This document shows, piece by piece, positions 12,389 through 22,851 of a stretch of 64,000 nt of DNA. This DNA is from Lepraria neglecta (lineage: Eukaryota > Ascomycota > Lecanoromycetes > Lecanorales > Stereocaulaceae). Every line of letters starts with the position of its first letter. Positions within the stretch are counted from its first letter, which is position 1. The notes under the pieces are model-generated. The model saw only the letters and a program-made list of their open reading frames with translations, did not search any database and had not been told where the DNA came from. The stretch spans positions 2,735,501 to 2,799,500 of the forward strand of contig CM065646.1 in assembly GCA_033220425.1 (NCBI GenBank), in the 5' to 3' direction. Position numbers and translations under genes: made by a program.

Positions 12389-15300
12389 CTACTCCTCCTC
12401 GCTCTCGGAGCTCTCGTCCCCTGAGCTGCTCTCTGCGCCTGGGGCTGGATCTTCATCTAGTATTGTCAGTAATTCTGCCTTTGCAAGCTGCCATTCGTAA
12501 AAGTGTGACTTACAAACAGCAATAGCGCCAGGGTTGTTGAACGTGTTGAGGCTGTTTTGAACCTGCGCAATCCTAGCCTCCTGCTCGGTCTTGCTCATGG
12601 GCTTATTCTTCTTGCGTGTTGGCGCTGCGCTGGAAGCTACTGGAGCCGGTCGAACGTGAGGATCGTCATCTTTGGGAGCGTGTTTTCGTACGAACGTGAG
12701 GAGCTTGTGGAGAACTTCATCGGAAAGCTCATCGATGTCAAGCTCAAGCTCATCTTCTTGTACACCCTGTCGTCGCCAATAGTTTAGCTCAAGATCACTT
12801 ATCTGGTGGGTCAAGATGGCACCATTCGATATATATGTGTATAGAAAGATTTTCTTGAAATTAGATCTTACCTTTAGATTTGGCATGTTGTCCCGGATGA
12901 TCTTGAGCGCAGTCGCCATCTTTGACTCTGACAAGCTATTGATCCGATTCGAAATATCTTGCTTCTGTTCGTATGTGACATACGGAGCCTTCTCTTTCTT
13001 AGCCGGCTTCGAGTGAACCTTCTTTTCAGCTTTGGCGGGCGCGATCTTTTTGCTGTCTTTGCGCATCGGTTTGGTGCCTTTCGCCGCCTTTTTGTTGGAC
13101 ACTGGAGGTGAAGCTTTCTTCTTCTGGATCAGCTCAACCTGCTTGGACATCTCTCGAATCTGCTTTTGTAACAATTGAAGCTGAGTCTGCTCCTCTTCTT
13201 CCTCATCATCTTCCTCCTCATCGTCGCTATCTTCAGCCTCGGAGCTGCCAGCAGACTGGGGCCCCGATCCCGGTGTATTCGCCTCAACATAATCACGCTT
13301 CTTGCTAAATTCGCTATCAAAAATCGCTTCGAGCGATTTGCCGGATTGGTGAATGGGATCATTGCCGGGGTTGAATTTGTAGCAGTTCTGGAAAACCAGT
13401 TTCACATCATTTTCGAACTCCTTAGCGTTCTCGTACTCGCCTTGATCAAGCTTCGTCCTGATCGTACCAAAATCCATGGGCTTTTTCACGACGCTGTAAT
13501 ACGTTGGTATGTTCAACGCCACAGGGTCGACAGGCTGCAGGAAAGGCCATGCGAAATGGCTGTATTTGGGCTTCAACAACTCGCTCAGGACTTTGTCGCA
13601 AAACTTCAACTCCAATTGATACTTCTTCTTTTTTGGCTTCGAGTTCGCATAAGGTAGATCTCGAGGCGCAGGGGGGTGAATCTCCCGCTTCGGACGCCCG
13701 TCTCCAAAAGTCGAATCGCGACGGATCAGCGGCGTACCTGTGGGTCCCAAGGAAAAAGTCTGTGGAGAACCAGCCGAGACTGGGGATCGCGCGGAGCCTG
13801 GAAGGGAAGACCTGGACTCTCGTCGAGGCGGGGCCACCTTAGGAGCTGGGGGCAGGATCGTCTTCTTCTTCTTATCAGCAGCACTAGGTTCCATCGCGTC
13901 TGGTCCTGGCACTTTCTCCATCTGCTTTTGGAAAGAGTTCTTCATCTCGTACGCCACTTTGGTGAATGAGTGCTCGGCACCGTTGAAAGTGCGGCAATTC
14001 TCCACAATCAGGTTAAAATCTGCAACAAATGCATCAACAGTATGATATTTGTACGCTTTCAAGTTTTCTTCCAAAGTCCTCAGATCCATGGGGCTCTTGA
14101 TTATATTGGGATAGCTCGGAATGTTCAAGGCCACGGGGTCCACAGGTTGTCTGAAAGCAGCAGACGCCTGGATACGCTTGACGTTCTGAATGACTCTCTG
14201 AAGGCTCTTTTGCTGGACTGAAGTCATTGGAGGGGCATTCGAAGGATCTTCGGTTTGTGCTCCGTTGACCTGGGTGTCGATCATCGGCCTCTCAGGAACT
14301 TTGAAGTCTGGTGCTGAGGATGATGCATCCTCATCGGTCTTCGAACGCTTCGCAGCTGGACCATCTACTAAATCATCATCTTCTCGCTCCCTGACTAATT
14401 TAACCGGGGGAGGGGGCGAATCTTGCATAACCTGATCGGATAAAGGCTCTTCAGGATTTGACAAGGGTGCCGAGGTCTCTGCTGGTGGCGCTGGAGATGG
14501 CGCTGGAGATGGCGCTGGAGATGGCGCTGGATCAACTGGAGCTTCGGCCACTGTACCCTCCGGTACAGGTACGGGTGGGTGATGTGGTAGATCTGCGGTT
14601 GGTATTGTGCTAGGCTCATCTATAGTTGCTGGGGCCGCGGTATCTTCTTTGATCACTGGGGCAGTTTCTGTGGGCGCGGGTGGCACTTCCTGCGTGTCTT
14701 TAGGCGGTGGAGTGGCGAGTGATTCTGATTGTGGTGCTGAATTTGCAGCGGCCGTGACAGGCTCTCCTGCATCGGCCATGGCTCCGTTTGGTACTGGCTC
14801 AATAACGTCTGCGACAGGGTTCGCTGCTTCAGCCATTACCCCGTTCGCTAGCTCTGGGTCATTAGCGAGATCTAGCTGATGCTTGTGCTCCCTGATTTCG
14901 GCAGTTTGCTCAATGCTCGCAGGTTGGGTTTCCTCGCGAAGGTCGGACGTTGGCTGCTGAGCCACGGTAAGAAACGGATCGAGAGACGCGCTGTGCTCCA
15001 TAGTGGAAGCGTCGAGGGCGTCGTCTGGTGCGGACTGGCTCGATGAGGGTGGTTGAGTGTCAAAGGTGGGACCGGAGTTGGGCAGACTCGAGGTGACATC
15101 TGCTGTGCTCTGAGTGTCGCTCTGATGATCTGCGCTTCCAACGCCGTTTGTTATTGAGAGTTCGGAGTCAAGTGTATTTTGGTGAGAATTGGTGTTGTGA
15201 GCTGAGGTGTTGACAGAGGTGAGAGACGTTTCTTGAAACTTGTCGCCATTTGGCAGAGGCGCCCTGGGAATCTATAATCAGCACTGGGAAGTCGCGACCG

Positions 15301-15419
15301 GGCTCTGCAGGATATTCGTTGACTCACTCTTGCGCGTTCAAATCCATATCCATTTGATCTGGGTGATCAAGCTGTGCTTTAATCTCGAAGGCGCGACGGT
15401 CAGGCTCGAATACAGCCAT
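12389..15419 (-). CDS. BDF1: BET-family double-bromodomain transcription factor
   Basis: Bdf1-like reader of acetylated histone H4, linked to TFIID and SWR1 in yeast. Exons in reading order are 15419-15328, 15263-12872, 12766-12514 and 12456-12389, giving 934 aa. The N-terminus is long and Pro/Ala-rich, including a PAPS repeat. Bromodomain 1 lies at about 375-480 (IPSYPNIIKSPMDLRTLE, then IVENCRTFNG). Bromodomain 2 lies at about 580-695 (FAWPFLQPVDPVALNIPTYY, KKPMDFGTI and FQNCYKFNP). An acidic stretch, a Lys-rich stretch and a NET domain follow (EQKQDISNRINSLSESKM, then ELELDIDELSDEVLHKLL). Introns 2 (105 bp) and 3 (57 bp) are stop-free multiples of three; they were set by donors GTAAGA and GTAAGT and by restoring NLK-GVQEDE. 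Exon 1 was added upstream of the ATG at 15001 because the frame, a GTGAGT donor and a CCCAG acceptor fit. Confidence 0.92.
14486..14534. repeat. 12-bp tandem repeat inside BDF1
   Basis: The unit GGCGCTGGAGAT is repeated nearly four times on the plus strand. On the coding strand it encodes the PAPS repeats of the BDF1 N-terminal linker. Likely to vary in copy number; it causes no frame change because the unit is 12 bp. Confidence 0.85.
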
Positions 15420-16988
15420 GTGTAGAAGCTAGGTGATATGGAGCGATGATCGTGACGCGCGCAGAATTTAAATATTAAAAATGAATGTGAGACGGCCGTT
15501 GACAATAGGAAGCTGTTTCACAACACTGATTCTAGCACCTTCCAGAGTCATAAAGTAAATCCAAGCTCTGCTGACGAAGTGAACACAATTCAATGAGTGT
15601 GAGAGGACGCGCAAGTGTTGCGACTTTGTTTGTGGCGTTCTTGCTTTGCGACAAGAAGGTGAGTCTTGGCGTGTGGGAATAGCTTCAAGATTTTCCCGAT
15701 GCGTGTAGCGAGATGTGTGGTTGAGACTAGTTAAAGTAACCGAGTCCACAAACGCGGGGCACCTATAAGCGAGTTTGAGATGTGGCTGAGATAAAGGAAT
15801 GCAACCAGGTTTTTGTACACAAGGCTGATGTCGAATCTCGTGACTAGGCGCGAACGACACGTTGGCAAGTTCCGGATGACGAAGAGGGGCCTATCTTCGT
15901 CGTTGGAGCTTTCATGGGAAAATATTGCTGTCGGAAGAGTCAGGGAACGGCAGTGATTTAAATCTAGGGCACATGAATTTTTTACGCCACTAGCCCACTT
16001 AGCTGCATACGATCATCCAATCACATTTACGATAGCTAATTACTTAGGGTGTCGGCAAATCATCCTTGTTTATTGCTGATGGATCTCGAACGCGTCAGGG
16101 AAAGGGGTTCATCAGCAACCTTGCATGCTTTTCGTCGAAATAGCACCCATCCATCAAACGCGAGCGAGTTGATCTGAGATGCTCGAAGTCATCCCTTAGA
16201 GAACCGTCGATGATCTCCCTCATCCGCTCCACCACACTCCGAAACCGCTCATTGGTCGCATTCGGATCCGAAGGACCCCGCGATAAAGTATGACTCAAGG
16301 ATGGCAAAGTCGCACAACACGGTCACGCGATCATCCTCACAGCCTTGAGGTCGCATGCGGCCAAAGGCTACAAGAATAAACCTCAACGCAGCCCGTTGAT
16401 CATGGCTGCTTATGTTTGCGGCTATGCGTCAAGGATGGCAATTCAGGCAACAAAGAATCCAACGAGAGACATTGACACGTCGTAAAGACCTCCCATAGAT
16501 CGATAAAGCGCACCAAAATCAAGTCAAACAATTTATACTAGTAGTGACAGCATCAACAGTCTGACTTCTTCAGGAAAGACAAGAAAAAGACTGGACAGAG
16601 GCGGGAAAAGTTGCAGTAAGCGGGCGACACGGCAGCAGACTTATCGAAGACCAGAACATTAGTAGACACAGACTCGTAATAGCACCAGCAACAAGGTGAG
16701 ATAACCAGCCAAACACGTCTGTGATTGATTGATATTGAAGATAAGTGAAGAAACTCACTGCTGATGAAAATTGGAGGAGAGCTTGGATCGTGAAGACAAT
16801 AAGACATCGGCAGATCAAAGGCTTGGCGCACTTTACCGCTTTTAACGTAGCCCAAAGCTTAACCGAAGTATCAAAAAAAGTCCGGAACCCACAACGGCGA
16901 GCATAAACAGCAGCCTCATGCTTGGGACGAGGATCTTTAGGTGATCCGCTCAAGCTCAATATTGTCACCACAGTCCTCTGTCGTCATC
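15420..16988. other. Divergent intergenic region, BDF1 / UTP5
   Basis: 1.57 kb between two divergent start codons. Minus-strand ORFs at 15468-15860, 16095-16307 and 16553-16971 have no motif, no ATG context or splice sites that I would trust, and no homology I recognise. Likely two promoters and leaders. Confidence 0.5.
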
Positions 16989-19642
16989 ATGGGGAAAAAG
17001 AAGACACCGAATGGTGTAGTCTCAAACATCTCCTCCAACGCAAATCCCACAGCGTCCTCGAATACACACAGCGGTAGCACATCCTCGATCCTCAGATCGT
17101 CTTTCTGCCCTTCATTTTTCCAACTCTCTCTATTCGCTTCCGTAATTCAAGGCCTCGACTCACAGCATCTGCGTATACATGATACAATCACTGGTCGACT
17201 GCGGTGCGAGCACGCGATCGGTTCAAAAGCTGCTGTAACTTGTTTGGATTGGGGCTACTACGGAGAAACCCACCGAGATCGACATCACCAAGAAGCCAAC
17301 AAGAAGCGGAAGAGGAGCGAGCTGGTCAATGGAGCTACCTCCAATGAGAAAGCAGGGGATGTTGTGCTTGCGTTTGGAATTAGCGACTCGGAGATCCAGC
17401 TCTTTTCACCTGCGGAGGCAAAGCCTGTGGGGACCTTGAAAGGCACACATACGCAAGGGATCAGAGATTTCAAGTTCGTCGATCATGGCCTACATGCGGA
17501 GGGTTGGAGCGTTGGCGGAGATGGAAGGCTTGTGCAATGGGACTTGAAAAAAGGTGTAGCCATCAGGTAATATCATTCTTGCCCTGGACTTGATTGGCCC
17601 CTGCTGACTTGGCCAGAAACGTCAAATTACCTCACGGACCTACTAACACCCTGTGTCCTCTACAATCGTCCGTTATATGTGCTGCATATAATGCCTACAT
17701 ACTAGACCCGGGGTCTCGAGAGCAACCACCCGCCTTTACGGCCTCTACTAACCCCGTACATACAATCGTGGATTCGATATCCAGGGTGGGAAGAGGCACT
17801 ATATTTTTAACCGCGGCTGAAAGCGATCGCTTCATGACTGTATTCAACGCGGACGCTCCCACGTCAATTGGGTCGCTGCGTACCGAGAATGAAGTTTTAC
17901 ATCTCGATCTCTACTCCAGGCACGGTCGCTTGGACCGAACGGAATTAGAGGAAGGGCTCGAAGTGCGGATGATACGACCTCAAGAAGCACTTGCAGCGGT
18001 GAACAGGGATGGAACTCTAGAGATCTTCCCTGAGCCGTTCGACTTTGGCGGCTCCCAGGGATCAGATAGCTTGAAAGCTCGGATGAAACAAAGGACTCGA
18101 AAAGCGTCTGCTGTTGTCAGAATCGTACGGCCAGACCGAAGCCCAGTGCCGTTAGTGAACGCTTCATTTCAGAACAGCGAAATAGCATTGGCATGGGCTG
18201 AAGGAGGCGTCAATTTGTTTTTCGAAAAACTGCAATGGCGAGATGAAGGTACTGGGAACCTATTGCTGAAAGAGATGACGGACATTGTTAAAACAAAATG
18301 TGGCGCTGGCGTTGGAGCTGTGGTCATGAATGGAGTCAAGGATATGGGCAAGACTCATGTCGACGAGTCCCAGACTGTGGTTGCGAATGGAGACGCAGAC
18401 GATGTCTCGATGGCTGACAAGCAATCAGAGGTTATCAGCATCTCAAGTGGTGTGGAGGAAAGTGAGTCTGAAGAGGAAGAGGAAGAGGAAGAGGAAGAGG
18501 ATGATGAGGATGCTCCGGCAGGGCTGCTAGAAGCGAAGAAGGCAGAGTCTGAAGATCCCGAAGGTTCAGAAGACGTGGACATGGAGGATGTGGAGGTGGA
18601 GGAGCAAGGAATGGCAGCGGACCAGGACTTGGGAGACGCCGAAGAGCAAGCGGGAGAAGCAGAAGAGCCATCGTTTGGAGATCTTCTACGAGCAAACACA
18701 TCTGAAGCAGTGGACGTTCAAGCTGCATTCGCAGACCCCAATGCACAAAGTCTAGTGCCAAGAGGAGAAAAGGGATTACAGCAGCTGCCTTCAGGGATGT
18801 CACTTGGCACAGTCCTAACCCAATCGCTCCGCACAAACGACACCATCCTCCTCGAAACCTGTTTTCACGTCACGGACCTGTCGATAGTTCGCGCGACAAT
18901 TGAGCGGCTGGACTCACCGCTCGCCACAGTACTCCTCCAACGACTGGCAGAGCGTCTGCACAGCCGACCAGGTCGAGCCGGCAGTCTTATGGTCTGGATA
19001 CAATGGACCGTTGTCGCCCATGGAGGATATCTTAGCAGTCAGACAGAAGTCATGAAGAAGCTCAAATCACTTTACCGGGTTGTTGACGACCGAGCGAAGA
19101 GCTTGCAGGCTTTGCTTATGCTGAAAGGTAAGCTGGATATGCTTGATGCGCAGACAAATTTGCGGAAAAGCATGCAGGCGCGATCTAGGGCTGCTAACGC
19201 TCTTGAGGAGGATGACGAGGAGGGCGTTACTTATGTTGAGGGCCAAGAAGAGTCAGACTCTGAAGATGAAGAAGGGGAAGAAGACAGTGCCATAGACTCA
19301 AGGCCTGCAAAGGCTGGAGCAGAGGATCTCGAATTGTCAGGCGCACAAGACAGCGAGGCTAGTGATGAGGATGACGACGATGAGGACAGTGAAGACGATA
19401 TGCCTACAGCCACGAATGGGGTCATTGCCGAGTCTGATGGCAGCGAGAGCGACGAAGAAGGTTTATTTGATGAGGAAGCATCATTTACGGATCATGAGTC
19501 TCGCGACGAGGACTCTGAAGACGAAGTCGACCACGAGTCCATCGATTCTGTCGATTCCAGCGATGCCGATACCTCTCCTCCACCCAAGCATCCGGCAAAG
19601 AGGTCGAAGCTAAGTAACGGTATTAGCTCACGACAGCGATAA
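16989..19642 (+). CDS. UTP5: U3 snoRNP t-UTP subunit, Utp5/WDR43-like
   Basis: Nucleolar component of the small-subunit processome (t-UTP subcomplex) acting in pre-18S rRNA transcription and processing. Exons 16989-17566 and 17617-19642 (50-bp intron, GTAATA donor) give 867 aa. The N-terminal half is a WD40 propeller with degenerate repeats (LRIHDTITGRLRCEH, VTCLDWG, IQLFSPAEAKPVGTLKGTHT, GGDGRLVQWDLKKG). An acidic Glu/Asp run follows. The Utp12 domain lies at about 587-715 (LGTVLTQSLRTNDTILLETC, then RAGSLMVWIQWTVVAHGGYL). The tail is very acidic and ends in a short basic segment (KHPAKRSKLSNG), as usual for nucleolar proteins. The start was chosen at MGKKKTPNG; 16 in-frame codons upstream look like leader. 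Confidence 0.9.
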
Positions 19643-20684
19643 TCCCTTTATCGAATACCACGGCCCTTGACTACGACGTGCCCACAGGATATCGCTCATT
19701 TACAACTCAAACTTCATTTCTGTGCAGCGCAGCAACGCGCTGTCTTTACGGCCACAATTTTTACAATTCTTGTTTCTATTCAGAACCGTTGATTCACCAA
19801 ATGGTTAGCATGCCTCCACACCCTTTGAGGCAAGAAGAAGCATCGAATAAGCCGAGTCGAGTCGAACTTGACTGTATTCTATGCATGATGACACGAGTGC
19901 ATGGGTCATGGCGTACTGTGGATTGCCCTTGGCGAAAGAGGCATGCATGATATCCCCGGCGTTGATTTTCTTTTCTTCGTGAGCGAGAGTGGACGGAGCA
20001 CCGAGTGCATTGTTGGCTATGAGGTAACTGTAGGGTAGGCCTCTGAAGGGCGATCGATGATAGACACGTAGCAAAAGGAATGAACGATTAGCTGACTGTA
20101 GGCCAATGCTCAATTGAAAGACTTATGCTACTGGAGAATTTCAATGGCTGTACGAGCAGGAGCGGGAAAGTACCCGGCTCTATCGAAAGCTTCCATATCA
20201 TTACCTGGAATGCAGGTGTCGACCGCTGTAAGGAGAGGGATTGCCCGGTGCCGGGAAAATTTGATGGGACATTGGTGCACGATAGCTTTGTGGCTGATGG
20301 TGCTTAAGCTGTTTGTTGTGATTGCTGTGACCCCTCGGTGAGTTCGATGTCAACGGCAAAGATTAGGCAGATCATCTGCAGCTGAGATTAAAAGCCGTTC
20401 AAAGAGAATGAGGACACTAGTATGGTGACGAGATTCAAGCCAAGGCCACAGACCGGTCTCTGCCATCAGTCCAAAGTTCCAATGCCAACACATATTTACG
20501 AAGACAAAGGCACCGCCTCCAGTCCAGACCAGACTAGACGAAAACGAACGCCATCAGAAAACCGCGAGGGTTGCCAACTCTTTGGAGGGAGGGAGCGAGT
20601 TGGAGCACTGGGACTGGACAGCCTGGGATGAGGATTGCAATGGAGCATGGAACAAGAACTGGACCAGAAGCCGTAGAAGTCATT

Positions 20685-21090
20685 GACACTACAGCACGTG
20701 AGGACAAGCCCGTGCTTTGGAGGTCGTGGAGATGGTGGAGTCTGGTGAAGCCCGGATGAAGCCATTGACAGCCCGTAAGAACGAGTCAATGCTTTAGAGG
20801 TCGTGAAAGTAGAGATGATGAAGCGATTGAGAGTCTGTGAGGATAAGAAAATGCTTTGGAAAGAATTGAGGAGATACTGTGATATTGAAAGCTTGTGACA
20901 CTTCCAGAAAGGAGTCCATAAGGATATCAAAGGTCTGTAAGGATAAGCCAATGCTTCCAAAAGGAGCCGGGAAAACACCGCGTGATTGAAAACTTATAAC
21001 GCTGTCAGGGAGTCTGTGGAAGCCATTAAGAGCCTGTAAGGATAAGGCAATGCTTTGGAAAGGAGCTGGGAAGATACTGCGATGTCGAAA
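20685..21090. repeat. Degenerate tandem repeat, about five copies
   Basis: Units built on GCCTGTAAGGATAAGGCAAT followed by GCTTTGGAAAGGAGCTGGGA start near 20695, 20769, 20829, 20934 and 21030. Spacing is irregular (about 60-105 bp) and identity is partial. On the minus strand the copies give a repeated hydrophobic peptide (FPAPFQSIALSLQALNGF, FPAPFGSIGLSLQTFDIL). I cannot tell whether this is a decayed repeat protein or non-coding satellite. Confidence 0.6.
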
Positions 21091-21284
21091 GTGGGCGTGG
21101 AGAGAGCGCATGAGTATGAGTGTGATCGTTACTGCCCAACGAGGAAGGAGCTAATGTTACGATTATTACAGACGCTAAGCCGTTTATGATGATTTCTGCT
21201 AGTTACCTAGTTGCCGTCACTCTTCGTCCGTCTTTTCTCACTCACATCACGAATCAATAGAGAGCTGACATTTGTGCAGCAATC

Positions 21285-21620
21285 GAATTGACATTGTACA
21301 GCACTATAAGGTCAACTGCCTCCCTGCAGAGCTTGCTGTTCCCCCGCATTATAGAGCCCCCTGCCATTGAGCACGAGCTCGCAGCACTATACGGTCAACT
21401 ACCACTGTATAGAGAGCCTCTTGCTTTTTTAAAGCGCGCAATATCACAATCAACTGCCTCCGTGCAGAGCTTGCTATTCCCCCGCACTATCTACAACTCC
21501 TCACTCATCTCGCCCTATTCCATTTTTAGCCGCTGTTTGAACCCACCAGTGTGCTTTACTCACTTCTACAACTCCTCACTATCTCAACTATCATACCTTT
21601 AGTCGCTGTTTGGGCCCACG
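21285..21620. repeat. Short interspersed direct repeats
   Basis: Two good copies of TCAACTGCCTCC(C/G)TGCAGAGCTTGCT(G/A)TTCCCCCGCA lie near 21313 and 21452, with a partial copy (GCACTATACGGTCAACT) near 21382. Two copies of CTACAACTCCTCACT followed by a ...TAG(C/T)CGCTGTTTG module lie near 21490 and 21567. Irregular, probably decayed; just upstream of the coiled-coil ORF. Confidence 0.55.
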
Positions 21621-21753
21621 AGTGTACTTTACCCACCTTCTCTGTCACTCATCTAGCCCTACTCTACATAAGTTGCTCGTCCAATATCACCATTTGTCAA
21701 CATTGACGGTTCTAGTATCCTACCGCCTACCGTCAACAGCCCAAAACATTACC

Positions 21754-22592
21754 ATGCCTACCGAGCACGGACTCACTGAGCAGATTGAGGCCTCGACACG
21801 CACACTCCAGCGTTGTACCGATACCGCTCGCGCGTCCGGCAATCGAAAGGGAATCCAAGACGCTCAAATCGAGCTCGATTTAGAGAAGTCCAATCGTAAG
21901 CAAAACGCAGTGAACAAGACACTCAAGGCACCCAAGTCCAAGCCTGTGCCAATCCCTGGAGCACCGCCACCTCCGACCAAAAGATAATCGGTCGCGCGAG
22001 AGGCTTGTGCAGCAGCAGAAGAATCGGTACGCAAAATCGAACGATGCTCAGCGTCAACCAGCCGAATCTCGTGGACACGAGGACGTCCTCAGAAACGACT
22101 CCGCTGCGTCGCCTGGACATCTACGTAGCTGTACAGCAATCTATACGAGACAAGAAAATCGCTAAGGATCTCCTTCAAGAAGCCAATGCAGCTGTTACGA
22201 AGGCTGAGAAGAGAGAACAGTCTGCACGTGAGGCCGAAACCAAAGCTGGTTGCAGGCAGACCAACTCTGCGGACGCGCAGCCTGCAGTCAGGTATGTGAC
22301 AGACTCCGAGTTGCTTCCTGACAGTCTGGTTGATTCTGACGAGCAAAGACCAGCATTTCCCTGGGAAGCCGAGGCCAGAGCCAAAGTCGGAGGGTCAAGG
22401 CGAGCTGAAGAAGCCAAAGCTGAAGCAGGGAAAGCGGCAAAGGTGGAAGAAGTCGACGCCAAAGTCAAAGCTGAAGAGGCAACGCAAGCTGAAGAAGTCA
22501 AGGCTGAAGTGGAAATGGCAGTAGAGGTAGAAAAGGCAGAGAAAGCCGAAGTTAGAGTCAAAGTTGAAGATGTTGCTGAACTTAGATGTTAG
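21754..22592 (+). CDS. Lys/Glu/Ala-rich coiled-coil ORF in broken frames
   Basis: Unrecognised. Two long frames follow each other. 21754-21987 begins MPTEHGLTEQIEASTRTLQR and ends GAPPPPTKR. 22005-22592 contains KKIAKDLLQEANAAVTKAEK and a long charged helix rich in KAEEA/KVEE, which should form a coiled coil. They are in different frames, and a third frame (about 21980-22165: RERLVQQQKNRYAKSNDAQR) also reads as hydrophilic protein. No GT..AG pair that I could find joins them well. Either the gene has an unplaced intron or it has suffered frameshifts. The upstream repeats suggest a fast-changing locus. No function can be given. Confidence 0.35.
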
Positions 22593-22851
22593 AGATCGAA
22601 GTTACTTACACATCGGATCTGATTCAATCAACATTGGACGTTTTCGCCAGTATGCTTTGTTTATTCCTCTATCATACAGTATGCACATTATTCCCGCTCT
22701 GCGCATTTGGATATCCCCATAATCATGAAGTCATTAAATGCATCAAACGTAGCGTAAATCGCAAAATAAGCACACTAGCCGTAAATCCCAGCTCCCATAC
22801 GTGGTCATTTCCCCTTCCTCGGCTCTTCAATATCATCACGAAGCAGAGCCA

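Larger units (their letters stand above)
19643..21753. other. Repeat-bearing intergenic region
   Basis: A 2.1-kb spacer. Its 3' half is occupied by two sets of degenerate repeats (20685-21090 and 21285-21620). ORFs here (19678-19950, 20114-20341, 20496-20978 minus and others) lack recognisable domains; the minus ORFs at 20496-20978 and 20794-21111 simply translate the repeat. Confidence 0.5.

Noticed and set aside
13175-14221. Several plus-strand ORFs of 80-160 codons
   Set aside because: They overlap BDF1 coding sequence on the other strand, including both bromodomains; shadow frames.
14607-14879. Plus-strand Ala/Gly/Ser ORF inside BDF1
   Set aside because: Antisense of the Pro/Ala-rich BDF1 N-terminus; no independent support.
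18355-18836. Two minus-strand ORFs, Ser- or Pro/Leu-rich
   Set aside because: They are antisense readings of the Glu/Asp-rich repeat of UTP5; runs of GAG/GAA give Ser/Leu runs on the other strand.
22175-22561. 128-codon minus-strand Ser/Ala ORF
   Set aside because: Complement of the Lys/Glu/Ala coiled-coil frame; low complexity, no motif.
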